From assembly GCA_021234155.1 (NCBI GenBank), contig JAJEKV010000100.1:3698116-3762115 (forward strand): a stretch of DNA of 64,000 bases, given 5' to 3'. The notes beneath the pieces were generated by a model. That model did no database searches. It was not told the origin of the DNA and saw only the letters and a list, made by a program, of their open reading frames with translations. Below are positions 41,461 to 52,540 of this stretch, one piece after another. Origin of the DNA: Isoetes taiwanensis. Taxonomy: Eukaryota; Streptophyta; Lycopodiopsida; Isoetales; Isoetaceae. Made by a program: the position numbers and the translations under genes. Each line of letters begins with the position of its first letter. Position 1 is the first letter of the stretch.

Positions 41461-43980
41461 AATATATTGTAGCCTTCAAAATTTTGGATTTGATGGCATT
41501 TTTCCGATTAATTCGAATTGACAACGAGATTTCCGGTTTAATTTGGTAATTTCGAGTAGTAGTTTATTTTGTAGTGGCAAATTTTCTGGTAGCCAATACG
41601 TCCCCAAAATTTCACTCTTCTATGATTATTCCGTAGGTAGGCCGAAAAAGGGGGGCAGAAATTTCGGGCGTCCTATGGTCTGAGGGCAAATGTTTTTTGC
41701 CTATGGTGTGGCTCACGCAGTATCGGAAATAGCAAGGGATGAATACGCACAGGGCCTGCTAAGAGCAGCCCGATGGAGGCGGCCGGACCAGCCTGACGGA
41801 TGGAGGAGGCGATGGAGCCGGATGGAAGGGGTGTACAGATTTGGCTCCCTGTGCCTTGCCAGAACCGGCATCTGATTAGGTTATGTTCCAGGTGATTTTG
41901 TGATGCAGGCAGAGCATGAGGTTGCTATCCGATTCGGCTTCTTCTGAACTGGAAGGCTTGTTTTGGGAGTAGCAGCCACTAAGTCTCGGGCTTCAGATGG
42001 GACTACCATTGTCAGAATCTTGCAGGGTGCTTGCTTGCGAGGTGAAGAGATTCTTCTGTATATTCAAGAAGGAATATTTGGGTAATTCCAGTTTTCTAGC
42101 ATGTGGATTGATTGAGGCTTCCTCTGCTGTGTTATTCGATTCCTTGATTGTGAATCGATTTCTTCCAGAATCTGTATTGTCTGTGCTAGAGACGGTTGTC
42201 ATGCATCAATCACTTGTTGATGGATTGGCTTGGAAAGTACATCGGCTGTGCAGTTCCTGTTCCAATCGCTACTGTGTGTGGATGGAGACATGGTTGTTGG
42301 AGGGTAGAGGCGAGGTGGAGTTGTACAGTTGGAGTACTTGAGATGCTTTAGAATGGGGAGGGTTTTGTAGAGATGGTCTGCTTCGTGCAGATGGGAAGCC
42401 ATGTAATTGTGTTTTGGTTTGCTATGTGAGGCCACGGCTGTGTTCTGTGAATGTAAAAATTTGCTGTCTTTTGCTGCTGCAAATTTTTGTGTCATGTGGA
42501 CCTACTGTGTATTTCTTTATTTTGTTTGGTGTGCGTATCTGAGGCAGATGGGGAGCATCTCAGTTGTTTTGCAAGCTAGGTTTGTAGAGGTGGATTTCTC
42601 ATGCACTGCTTTTGTAAGTGAGGCTCCGAGGTGATGGCAGATCCTCTTTTGCATGTTCATTTTCGTGCTATAGCATGCTCTACAGTCACTGTTGTTGAAC
42701 AGTTCAGATACATGGAGCTATGCACTTCAATTTACGCTTTCTTTGAACATTGTAATATATGGAGCATGTTTTATTTGCATACATTTGTTGGTTCTGTTTC
42801 GTTCATACTTTCTGTAACTTTCAGTTTTAGTCAGCAATTGGATTTCCCTTTGCCTCCTTTGCACGTAGTGAGGTGCATAGGCAGACCGTTTATGGGTTGT
42901 GATACTTTCGGTGCCATGTACTTTCAGGATAAGAAAGGTCCTGTATTTCTTCGTGATGTGCGTACATGGATCGTATGGGGAGCGTATTAATGTACATGAG
43001 TGTGAGGTGTAAATTTCACGGGCCTTGATCTGGCATATTCTGCAGTTCATACCTTAATCTAATGGACACAATAAAACATTAACACTTGTAGGCTAACACT
43101 TGTATACACGTTGCCATAACCGGGGATTTCGAAGCCTGGCTTACCCTTATACGTAAAATTGGGGTGGGGCATTTTCTGCTCCATCCGCCTATCCGTGTTT
43201 GCCACGTGGCAGTGATTCTTTCCGGGAATCACTCATTCTCACAGGCCATTTTCCAGAATCAGTGATTCTGTTTGGAAATTTTTTCAGTTAAAGACATCGA
43301 GACATTACAATCAAAACATTGATTCCAGATCTTTCTAGAAATTTTACTTGCATTGTGCCTCACAGAAGAGTTTCTTGATTAAATTTACTGCAAATTTTAT
43401 TTACTAGATGGGGAATTGAACCCCAAGAAACCAAGCAACAGATGATGGCTGCAAAGCCTGCAAATGCATGCCCCTTTGCCACTGTCCGTTGGTCCGTTGT
43501 GGCCGATCTCCACAGATAGCCTGCTTCATAAAAAATTTCTATTGCGGCCGATCTCTATAGATAGCTTGGTTCTGCTTCATAAAAAATCGATAAATGACAC
43601 ATCTGATAAGAAAGCCAAGAAGAAAAAGGGATCTTGTCAATATGCCTCAAATTTTATATAGAAACCGCAAGGCACTAAATTGCTGACAAAGAATGGAGGA
43701 TCCAATTAAAAACAAGAAAAGTTTTAACAGAACATTAAAGATTCGGAAAGAGGCATAAAGTTTAACAAGAAAGATTCATGACATATCCAAGAAGCCACGG
43801 TTTGATTTCATATTCTTGCTCGCATATGGTTGCTTAGCATCTGAAGCATCGTTATGGAAATGAAGCATCCCAAAGCACATCTAACCTGCAATACATGCAA
43901 AAGAAATACTTATAAAACTAGAAGCTAAAAAATCTTACATGCAAAACATGCAAGCTCCTTCTGAAAGCAACAAGGCGCCA
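41461..43980. other. Gene-free stretch downstream of gypsy element
   Basis: The first 50 bp resemble 35094-35160, on the other side of the gypsy insertion, so the site was a local direct repeat. Several short frames on both strands (41690-43050) lack any recognisable domain. A perfect 8-bp stem AGTGATTC/GAATCACT separated by 7 bases is at about 43211-43233, with a further AATCAGTGATTCTG nearby at 43258. Confidence 0.4.
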
Positions 43981-45223
43981 GAGCCGAAGCTTCTTGAAGC
44001 AAGACGGCGCCACGACCATAGGAGCATCATCTACGGTGAAGCGCCATAACCTATAACCTATCAAGATTCTTCCAAAAACTAGGAAAATCTAAGGCGCTCC
44101 TCTCCAAAATTACATCAGAAGATAGGTCTCGATCCAGCGCCTCAGGTAATACAAAAAGCAGCCGGATCGACGACGCCTAGCCCATTTGGCGGCCACGACG
44201 CGCCATAGCCGGACCTCGGCCGCCCAACGAAAAAGGCTGATGTGGCGAAAAATGCAACCCCCCCAATTTCACGTTACAGCAATGTTTGTGTGTCGGAATT
44301 CTGGCCTAGAAAGTTGGCCTCCGCGCCCACACAAACATTCCTATATACAAGAATGCTGCCCAACTTACCTTGACGTGATGTAGAACGTGTAGGCGCGACC
44401 GGATTCTGCAGGTCAGGGGGAAGCAAGAATGCCTGACCCCATTCCGTTCTAGGACGTCAAGGTAAGATGAAAACCGGATTCTACAGGTTTGATCAACCCA
44501 TTTGCCATTCTTGAGAAGAATGAATCAAGAAACTGCCGGAAGGCAGACCCACTTACCTTGACGTATAATGTTACTTCAAGATTTGCGGCAACCCTTTTTG
44601 AAACATCATCACAAACACATGATACAACACAAGCTTTTAAGGTTTTTACAAGGAAGGAGGAGTAGGCTCTCGGCGCCTTCAAAGCCAAGGTCCATTAGAA
44701 GGATCTTCCTCCATAGCTAGAAGGAATAGTGCTTTCCTTCCATTTCCTTACAACAAATCGCCACCGTGCCAATTCACACTGTTTCTGTGAAGGGCATTTG
44801 CATCGTTGAATCTATAATGTACACGGGCAGTATATCCATGGTATATGCCGAATTCCCTCAATGCTTATGGTATGCTGCCATGAGGTCTTGTGTTCAAGGC
44901 TTCTCAGGTGCCCTTGACACGAGGCCAGTGCGTAGAACAAACATGCAAACTTATTTGTAAGGGCAGCCTGAAGTGGGATAGATTACGTTCTTCCCATTTG
45001 GAAGGAAAAAAAAAAACCTGTCAAACCTTTCATGTATGACAACTCTGGGATGGTGTCATACACGTTCATGTCCAGAATTGCAACTCTTTGCATTTTGTGG
45101 TGCATGATCTTGCAGGTTGGGTGCATCATAGAAAACTTCAAATTCCAGATAGGGTATATGATGCTCCGGCATATTAAGTTAGGCAGTTCATGAACAAATT
45201 CTCTTGATTCCAATGCACAATAC
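43981..45223. other. Gene-free stretch with repeated CTTACCTTGACGT motif
   Basis: CTTACCTTGACGT lies at 44364-44376 and 44552-44564 and in inverse orientation (ACGTCAAGGTAAG) at 44454-44466, about 90 bp apart each. Between the first two, GGTCAGG...CCTGACC (44411-44438) can pair, and ACCGGATTCT(G/A)CAGGT repeats near 44398 and 44473. These look like a small folded repeat rather than coding DNA. The region just before 45224 is the PPR gene 2 upstream region. Confidence 0.55.
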
Positions 45224-48200
45224 ATGCGGAATGCAGAGAAAGCACTGGGTCATCTGGCCAGCTTGGTTGAACAGCCTCTGATAGAGGGCATTATTAGAAC
45301 CTTGCAAAAATGCAGAAAAGATAGAAGCTTGGAATATGCCAAGCGGGTTCACAACCACATTTGCAGCAATGGATTGCAAGCACATAAAACAGTGGGTAAT
45401 TATCTTGTGCCTATGTTTGTTGAATGTGGTAGTGTTGCTGATGCCCAGCAAGTTTTTGACAAATTATCTCACCGTAGTGAACATGCGTGGACATCTCTCA
45501 TATCAGGGCATATTGGTTGTGGACAACCACAGCATGCTCTCGATGTGTATCAGAAAATGCAAGCAGATACTGTCTATCCTAGCAGCTACACGCTCATGAC
45601 ATTGGTGAAAGCTTGTGCCAAGACAAAAGATGTTGAAAAAGGTAGGCAGATTCATTCTGAAATAAAAAGAAAGGGTTTTGAGTCCGATGTCTTTGTTGGC
45701 AGCACTCTAGTTGACATGTATTCTAAATGTGGCTCCCTTACAGAGGCAAAAGAAATTTTTGACAAGCTTCCACTTAGAAATGTTGTTAGTTGGACTGCAC
45801 TTATTACAGGATATGTAGAACATGGATCTAGTCAGAAAGCATTGAGCTGTTTTGATGAGATGCAGCTGGAAGATGTGCCTCCAGATCCTGTTGTGTTTGT
45901 TTGCAGCTTGAAAGCTTGTGGCAATATAGGTGCCATAGATAAAGGTAGAGAAATACACTCTGAACTAAGACAGCAAGGACTTGACAAAGACCTTTTTATT
46001 TGCAATTCTTTGATTGACATGTATGCGAAATGTGGCTCACTCATGGAGGCACAGAAAGTCTTTGACATGTTAACAACCCGTGATGTTGTTTCATGGAATT
46101 CTCTAATTGCAGGGTATGCTGATTATGGACTTGGTCTGGAGGCATTGAAATGTTTTGAAGCAATGCAGTTGGAGGATGTGCCTTTAAGTGCTACAACATT
46201 TGTTTGCACCTTAAAAGCATGTAGCTCTGTTGGAGCCTTGGACAAGGGCAGAGAATTACACTCGAAGATCGGGGAAAAGGGATTCGAACAAAATCGTTTT
46301 GTTGGTAGCAGTTTGGTTGGCATGTATGCCACATGTGGTTCCCTCACAGAGGCGAGAGATGTTTTTGAGAAATTGCCAGCTCGAGATGTTATTGCTTGGA
46401 ATGCATTAGTTTCAGGTTATGCTGAAAACGGGCTCAACAATGAAGCTTTAGACTGTTTTGAGCAGATGCAAGATGAGGGCATAGCTCCTGATACAATCAC
46501 ATTTGTTTCTAGCTTGAAAGCCTGCAGTAACATAGCAGCTATAGCCAGGGGCAGAGAAATTCATGCTAGAATTGTATGGAAGGAATTTGATAGAGATCTT
46601 TTTGTCGGCAGTGCTTTGGTTGACATGTATGCAAAATGTTGCTGCCTTCAAGAGGCGCAAGCAGCCTTTGACATCTTGCCAGTTCGGAACGTCGTGTCTT
46701 GGACTGCATTAATTTCTGGATATGATGAGTATGGATTCGGCAAGGAAGCCCTGCTGTGTTTTGAGGAGATGCGCATAGAGGGCATTTCTCCAGATGTCCT
46801 AACTTACCTCTTTGGCTTGAAAGCTTGTGGCAGCACTGGTGCCATAGACAAGGGACGTGAAATGCACCTTGAGATTGCACAAAGGGGCCTTGAGAAAGAT
46901 CTTTTGCTAGCGAATGCTTTGATAGACATGTATGCAAAATGTGGCTCACTCCTAGAGGCACAGGAAGTCTTTGATAATATGTCAAATCGAAACACTGTAT
47001 CATGGAATGTGCTTATTGCTGCGTATGCTGACAACGGACATGCAGGTAAAGCATTAGAATATTTTGAGCAGATGCAATTGAAGGGTGTGTCCCCAAATGC
47101 AGTGAGCTTTGTCTGCAGCTTGAAAGCTTGCAGCAAGCTAGGTGCACTAGAAATTGGCCACAAACTGCATATGAAGATAGCAGAACATGGCTTTGAAGAT
47201 GATTCATTTGTTAGCAACACGTTGATTGATATGTATGCTAAATGTGGCTCACTTGCAGATGCACAACATGTTTTTGACAAGCTGTCAGCTAGGAATGTCG
47301 TCTCTTGGAATGCAATTATTGGAGGTTATGCTGACAATGGCCTTGGTTTGGGGGCAATGAATTGTTTTGAACAGATGCGTGTGGAAGGCTTCTGCCCAAA
47401 TGCTGTTACTTTTGTTTGTGCTTTAAAAGCATGTGTAAGCTTAGGGAGTATAGACAAGGGCAGGCAGTTGCACATTGAGATTGCACGTTACGGATATGAA
47501 AGTGACGTTTTTGTTGGGAACACTTTGGTTGATATGTATGCCAAATGCGGTTTCCTATCAGAAGCACAAGAAGCTTTTAACAAAATACCAGCTCGGAACA
47601 TTGTGTCATGGAATGCTTTAATTTCAGGCTATGCAGAAAGAGGGCGCAGTGAAGAAGTGCTCAATGGTCTAATGCTGATGGAAAATGATGGCATATCCCC
47701 AAATGCTGTTACATTTGTTTGTAGTTTAAAAGCTTGTAGCAGCATGGGATCAATAGATAAAGGTCGTGAAATACACTCGAAAATCAGGCAATTAGAGCTT
47801 GACATAGATGCTTTCATTGGCACAGCTTTGATCGACATGTACGCTACAGCTGGCTTACTATCAGAGGCCCAGGATGTCTTTGATAATATGTTGGTCCGAG
47901 ATGTTGCCTCATGGAATGCAATAATACAAGGATATGGCATAAATTATGAAGCTAAGATGGCTGTTGAATGCTTTGAGGATATGACAAAACAGGGTGTGAA
48001 ACCAGATGCAATTACATTTTTGTGCCTCCTAACTGCTTGCAGCCGTGCAAGCATGGTAGACAAAGGCCAGCATATTTTTGAGGCAATGCAAGCAACCTAT
48101 AGAATTATACCTACCATAGATCACTATACTTGCATGATTGATCTTCTCGCACGATCAGGACATGTGCATGAGGCAGAGGAATTACTTGAGATTGCACCAT

Positions 48201-48373
48201 GTCCACCTTCTGAAGAAGCATTGACAGCTTTGCTTAGTGGGTGCAAAACTTATGGGGAACCAGGTCTAGGCCTCAAATGCTTTAAGAACCTCGTCAGAAC
48301 ACATCGGTTAAATGCCAGTTCCTATGCACTTATGGCAAGTATCTTTGGAACATTGGGAGATGGGGTGCTGTAA
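45224..48373 (+). CDS. PLS-class pentatricopeptide repeat protein (1049 aa), E-like domain broken
   Basis: A single frame with ten 101-102-residue PLS triplets. Anchor segments include VPMFVECGSV, VDMYSKCGSL, IDMYAKCGSL, VGMYATCGSL, VDMYAKCCCL, IDMYAKCGSL (twice), VDMYAKCGFL, IDMYATAGLL and IDLLARSGHV. Each is followed by V(V/I)SWNALI(S/A)GY-type helices, a layout diagnostic of plant organellar RNA-binding PLS proteins. The start MRNAEKALGHLASL precedes the first motif (IRTLQKCRKDRSLEYAKRVH), which aligns with residues 25-45 of the minus-strand paralogue at 21.6-24.3 kb. The end GTLGDGVL stops abruptly; the expected E-like tail is present downstream (48,358-48,500) but in other frames and with one stop. 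There is no DYW domain. It likely still binds RNA, but recruitment of partners through the E domain is doubtful. Confidence 0.9.
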   Translation: MRNAEKALGHLASLVEQPLIEGIIRTLQKCRKDRSLEYAKRVHNHICSNGLQAHKTVGNYLVPMFVECGSVADAQQVFDKLSHRSEHAWTSLISGHIGCGQPQHALDVYQKMQADTVYPSSYTLMTLVKACAKTKDVEKGRQIHSEIKRKGFESDVFVGSTLVDMYSKCGSLTEAKEIFDKLPLRNVVSWTALITGYVEHGSSQKALSCFDEMQLEDVPPDPVVFVCSLKACGNIGAIDKGREIHSELRQQGLDKDLFICNSLIDMYAKCGSLMEAQKVFDMLTTRDVVSWNSLIAGYADYGLGLEALKCFEAMQLEDVPLSATTFVCTLKACSSVGALDKGRELHSKIGEKGFEQNRFVGSSLVGMYATCGSLTEARDVFEKLPARDVIAWNALVSGYAENGLNNEALDCFEQMQDEGIAPDTITFVSSLKACSNIAAIARGREIHARIVWKEFDRDLFVGSALVDMYAKCCCLQEAQAAFDILPVRNVVSWTALISGYDEYGFGKEALLCFEEMRIEGISPDVLTYLFGLKACGSTGAIDKGREMHLEIAQRGLEKDLLLANALIDMYAKCGSLLEAQEVFDNMSNRNTVSWNVLIAAYADNGHAGKALEYFEQMQLKGVSPNAVSFVCSLKACSKLGALEIGHKLHMKIAEHGFEDDSFVSNTLIDMYAKCGSLADAQHVFDKLSARNVVSWNAIIGGYADNGLGLGAMNCFEQMRVEGFCPNAVTFVCALKACVSLGSIDKGRQLHIEIARYGYESDVFVGNTLVDMYAKCGFLSEAQEAFNKIPARNIVSWNALISGYAERGRSEEVLNGLMLMENDGISPNAVTFVCSLKACSSMGSIDKGREIHSKIRQLELDIDAFIGTALIDMYATAGLLSEAQDVFDNMLVRDVASWNAIIQGYGINYEAKMAVECFEDMTKQGVKPDAITFLCLLTACSRASMVDKGQHIFEAMQATYRIIPTIDHYTCMIDLLARSGHVHEAEELLEIAPCPPSEEALTALLSGCKTYGEPGLGLKCFKNLVRTHRLNASSYALMASIFGTLGDGVL

Positions 48374-48501
48374 ATAGAATAGACAGCTAAGAACATGTGC
48401 AGCGGCAAAGAAAAAACCTGTACAAGCCTTGATCGAGATGAAGGATGAAGGGCAACTGCCAAAATATAGACATTGTATTGAAACCTGTTTCTGGTAACAA
48501 G
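48374..48501 (+). pseudogene. Out-of-frame remnant of the PPR gene 2 E-like tail
   Basis: In a second frame RWGAVNRIDS-stop-EHVQRQRK follows directly, and after the A-run at 48411-48416 a third frame reads PVQALIEMKDEGQLPKYRHC to TAA at 48499-48501. Together these correspond to the intact end of PPR gene 1 (DRWHDADKIEELRKHAWALK and onward). So two frame changes and one stop have removed the last roughly 45 residues. Confidence 0.75.
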
Positions 48502-49406
48502 AAGGAATCAGCATTATGTGGGCATGCAGTTTGGGCTTCTTCTTACACTACAGGGTCAAACACTGCATATGACTAAAAATTTGAGGATGTGCAAGAAACA
48601 TTACACCCAAGACAGGACGGGAAATATTCTTAAGGAAAATCAATGGGTTCACTATCTGAAGGAAAACCCATGGTGATCAGACCTTCGGCTGCCTAAGCTT
48701 TGTTTATAAATGTACCAAATTGGATTTATTTATTCTAATACCATAATGAATTACAATGGAGTTACCAGATTCCAAAGTGTCTATTTTCATCAGATTTTAA
48801 AGCTAAGATTTTCCATAGGAAGATTGGGTAGACTTCGTTTTTTGCAAGCCCCCCCCATATCGAATCTGGCTTTCCACTGATAAAAAAGTAATGCGGTCGT
48901 CTCTTTTCAGTGATCTTATCCACTTGGCAAGAAGCAGAAAGTCATACATAGTTGAAGCAACTTGCAAAAACTGCTTTTGCACGTCTTAATATAAGTATTA
49001 AAATGGAAAGGCGCTAAGCCTATAGCCTGTTACTTTTAGTTCTCTATCCACTTCAATCCACTATGGCTTTAGCTTTCGAGATTTCAATGTAGAAAAATTA
49101 ATGTTTAGATATAAATCTCGCGGGACACCTTCGTTTTACAGCCCCCCACCTGACGCGGCACAGATCCAGACCAATTTTATGAAGTGATTGCCGAGCTTAT
49201 ACGCATATTTCTGTTTCTTCGAATCAAGGCAAGATCAGTGATTCTAAAACAAGTACATCGACAACATGCACACAGAGCATGGCAAAAGCAGCCTGGATAG
49301 TGTGGCCATTATTACACAAGAATCTAGTTGCAGGCGACTAGTATAAAAACCTCTTTAACGCCATAGAGTTTCAGAACCAATTCTGTAACCACATTGTCTC
49401 GATCAA
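48502..49406. other. Gene-free stretch between PPR gene 2 and the cysteine-rich gene
   Basis: No coding frame, repeat or RNA was recognised. The last 200 bp are the presumed promoter of the cysteine-rich protein gene; TATAAAAACC at 49343-49352, about 60 bp upstream of its ATG, is a plausible TATA box. Confidence 0.45.
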
Positions 49407-50391
49407 ATGGCAAATATGGCAATGTGGGCAGTCTTAGTTCTAGTCATGGGGAGCGCAGCACTCAATGCGGCAGCATTGGACCTGAGCCAGATCCAGTTTG
49501 CAAGCAAGTTCAAATTTTTAATCTATGAAGTGTTTTAAATCAGATCAACACTATAAATTATGCGTTGCTTAACCTTATTTTTTCTGTAGCAGGATCTATC
49601 GCACAGAAGAAGAGATCGGCCTGCTTCGTGGATGCTGTGGGACGAGGAAGCGGAATCCGGCCCCATCTTTGCCCTGAAGGATATGAAAAGGACGGCCAGA
49701 TGTGCGCCCCACGTTGCCCTAATGGGTACACTGGAGATCGCGACACGTGTCACATGAACTGCCCTTCTGGTTTTTCACATGTTGGCTCCCATTGTGCTAG
49801 CATGTTGTCCAAGGGTTGTTGTTGCACTGGTTGCTGTGACAGTTGCCCTCAGAATTACACTGATATCGGATGCTTCTGTGCTGATTTCAAGCCACGGGAT
49901 TCTTACCACAGAGGTCCATATGTCCCTATGATATGCGGTTCTGGACAAGTATGTTTCTCCTCGTCCTATTCATGTTAGACTTGTTATGCTTTCTTAATGA
50001 ATTGTTTCTGTTTCAGCAACATTTCGAGGGACTTTGCTATCCCTCTTGCCCATTCGGATATGTTGGAATGGGTCCATTATGTTGGGGCAGACATCTCGAG
50101 CACTTTTACCTCAACTATACCCATAAGTGCAATGATATCATTTTCGCTGAGGAGCCAAGCACTTGCGACTTATTGCATGCAGAGCTTCAATTCATTGAGG
50201 GAGGACTGTCAAGTGCCTGTGTTGCTGCACTGTTAGGATCTGCTGTTATGCCTGTGATATCCTTTGAGGAAGCTACAAAGGTCTGTGGTGCTCATCTGAC
50301 TCAAGGTGTCAATGCTATCAATGTGATAATGCACCACACCAATGCTCACAACTGCAACCCCAATTCTCCTTACAAGTGTCCTTTACCATAA
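49407..50391 (+). CDS. Secreted cysteine-rich protein with CPxGYxxxGxxC repeats, three exons (275 aa)
   Basis: Exon 1 49407-49503 gives MANMAMWAVLVLVMGSAALN, a clear signal peptide with cleavage likely after the NAAA region. Intron 1 (49504-49592) appears to use a GC donor (GCAAGT) since no GT donor keeps frame. Exon 2 is 49593-49948, intron 2 is 49949-50016 (GTATGT...TTTCAG, phase 0), exon 3 is 50017-50391. Exons 2-3 carry five short repeats: LCPEGYEKDGQMC, RCPNGYTGDRDTC, NCPSGFSHVGSHC, SCPQNYTDIGCFC and SCPFGYVGMGPLC. A C-terminal domain of about 95 residues with spaced cysteines (CNDIIFAEEPSTCDLL, KVCGAHLTQGVN) follows. The repeats suggest disulfide-bonded knots in the apoplast or vacuole. 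I do not know the family name. It looks intact. Confidence 0.75.
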
Positions 50392-51415
50392 AATATGTCC
50401 ATCTCTATGTAAACCTATGAGGTTTTAATATATGCATATACCTTATCATTTTCATTCTATTTCATTTTCATGACAATAATATGAAATATTTTTATGTTAA
50501 AGACCAAACATATAACACTATTGGGTATTTGGGGGTGAAAATTAGGGCAAATGTGCATAGTCTATATTCCAGCTGGATGGGCTTCAGGGGATTTTTTGTG
50601 GCAATTGAGGCGCAGGCTTGAGCAGGTCGTGGTATACAGTCCAGGGTTCATGGAGTTGCTATTCTGATATGTCCTTATCCATTTTGTCTGGACTCGATTA
50701 GGGTTTGTCATGTTTTGCCCTAGAGTTGCACCCAAGCCTGCGTTTCTTGTCCCTGCCGTGTTTTGTGGTTTTAGTTGAAGATGCTGATTCCTTTACCCAG
50801 TAAGAAGGGTACAATGATTTGGCTTCATGTAGTGCAAAGCGTGTACTAGTTTTTGAAGAGTTGGTAGTGTTTCGGATATTTTGCTTCTGTTCATAGTTCT
50901 CGCTTGCAAATGGCTTTCCTTTGAAAGAAACTTTTGTGCTTCCAGATGCTATGGAAATTGATAGGCCAATTAACCCTGTTGGTGTTGGTTTCCCTATGCC
51001 ATCCATTGAGCCGTTTGATAGTTCCAATTCCCTCAAACAAAATTCTAATTTCCCTGTGCATATTACTCCAGAGTCAGATGTGCGCATATTGGAGATTGAG
51101 GAATTATTTAATGTGGATGGACCATGTGGCAGATTATCTGCTTTTATTGGACAATTGTCTGATACGCGATGAGCAATAAAAACTGCATAGACCTCTGGCT
51201 GACATGTATGGATGTAGGCGGGAGAAGGTCGTCTGTCAATCATGCCATAATTACGAGAGTGGCTCTTATTAGGGCTAGAGTTGTTATGCACAGGAATTTT
51301 AGGAGATATCACATGCTTTGGCGCTCTCGTATGAATGGGCACTTGAACTAATTTGAGAACACCCTCTGATTTTTAATTTTTAAGTTTAGTTTATTATGTT
51401 ATGTTTGTAAATTGT
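50392..51415. other. Region without a supported gene
   Basis: A long minus frame (50698-51342, 214 codons) overlaps a plus frame (50921-51172: PVGVGFPMPSIEPFDSSNSL) that reads more naturally and may be a retroelement scrap. Neither has a domain, and both could be chance. Confidence 0.3.
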
Positions 51416-51987
51416 TGTAACGTTCCTAACCGACATGCCCTTAACCAACTGGGCAAAACCGTCTAGACGTTTATGAGTAGTCGCTTCTACCCATTTATGC
51501 CGGTGTCTCGGGAACGCAACACCAAGATCTACTCGAGCGGTCTCCCATGGGTCCGTTACAATCTCTCCCACTAGACCTATACTCGTCCTCGAGCATCACA
51601 AACCAAGTCATGACCAAGGGGGCGTCACCTTGTGGAACCTGTCAAAATCACGTGCATCAATGGAAGGGGGCGATTTTTTACCCTTTTTCATATGTATACT
51701 AGGGGTCATAGGGGTTTTGGGATGTTCTTCTAGTTGTAAAACCATACGGAAAGGGGTCAAATTTGCCTAACAGAAACACGTATCCTAGGGGTTTTTCGGC
51801 TACCGTATGCACGCAGGTGGCATATCCCTTATAAAGAAGGTGGATCCCCCAGGGTCATGACCTACCGTCCAATGGTATTCCGGGTCATACTTGCCCTCAT
51901 GGAGACTCGAACTCGAGCCCTGCTCTGATACCAAATATAGACGTTTTTGCCCAGTTGGTTAAGGGCATGTCGGTTAGGAACGTCACA
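51416..51987 (+). repeat. LTR-like relic with long inverted ends
   Basis: Starts TGTAACGTTCCTAACCGACA and ends TCGGTTAGGAACGTCACA. The two ends are inverted repeats of about 45 bp (51421-51474 and 51937-51983: GTTAAGGGCATGTCGGTTAGG and its complement). TG...CA ends and the immediately following TGGTATCAGAGC at 51990-52001 make this a good LTR candidate. A second primer-site-like element in opposite orientation (GCTCTGATACCA) lies inside at 51922-51933. No matching second LTR is present. Confidence 0.6.
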
Positions 51988-51989
51988 GT

Positions 51990-52001
51990 TGGTATCAGAG
52001 C
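51990..52001 (+). other. Primer binding site after LTR-like relic
   Basis: TGGTATCAGAGC two bases after the CACA end of the LTR-like block, exact for the initiator tRNA-Met complement. Confidence 0.65.
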
Positions 52002-52540
52002 AATGTTGGATCCTTGGGTGTTGACATTATGATCTGTGGATTGCAGAGAGATCTAGAAATGCTATCCTCAGAAGGAGGAGCAGTATTTAGAGGCTTCATG
52101 GTTAACCATAGAAGTATTCAAGGGAGAAGTCTCCATATAAGCAACGACGGCAATTCTTGATGATGTTGAGGTATGAATTTGTGAATAAGTTGGCATCACA
52201 TATTAATTCTATAAGTTGTTGGAGAATTGCTTCATCAAATCAATGATTGACCCATGAGGACATGAGTTAGGGGAGATTGTAATGGTCCTGGCCACCTGAT
52301 GGGTCAATATACGTATTTATCCTTCTATCTATCTAACTAAATATAAGATTACTAGCAAAAAAAATTTTTTTAGAATTATCTATGTTTTTTGGATTGGTTT
52401 TTCCGAGAATGTTTTCCGGCAGGGGGGTCGAGCTGAGCAAAGGAAAGATGGGTTTGGAGAAGGTGGTTTAGAGCCGATGGATTCAAGGGGAGGAGGAGCG
52501 GCAAGTAAGGGCGGCGTGGATTTGTTGTTTGTTTTTTGCC
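52002..52540. other. Gene-free stretch
   Basis: Possible internal scrap of the LTR element (to about 52285, where a purine-rich GTTAGGGGAGAT precedes TGTAATGGTCC) and unremarkable sequence beyond. No coding frame with a domain. Confidence 0.35.

Noticed and set aside
45707-47940. Minus-strand frames of 70-158 codons
   Set aside because: Antisense shadows of PPR gene 2 with the same 101-residue periodicity.
50698-51342. Minus-strand frame of 214 codons as a gene
   Set aside because: No domain, no splice signals needed or seen, and the opposite strand reads more like a protein scrap; probably chance.
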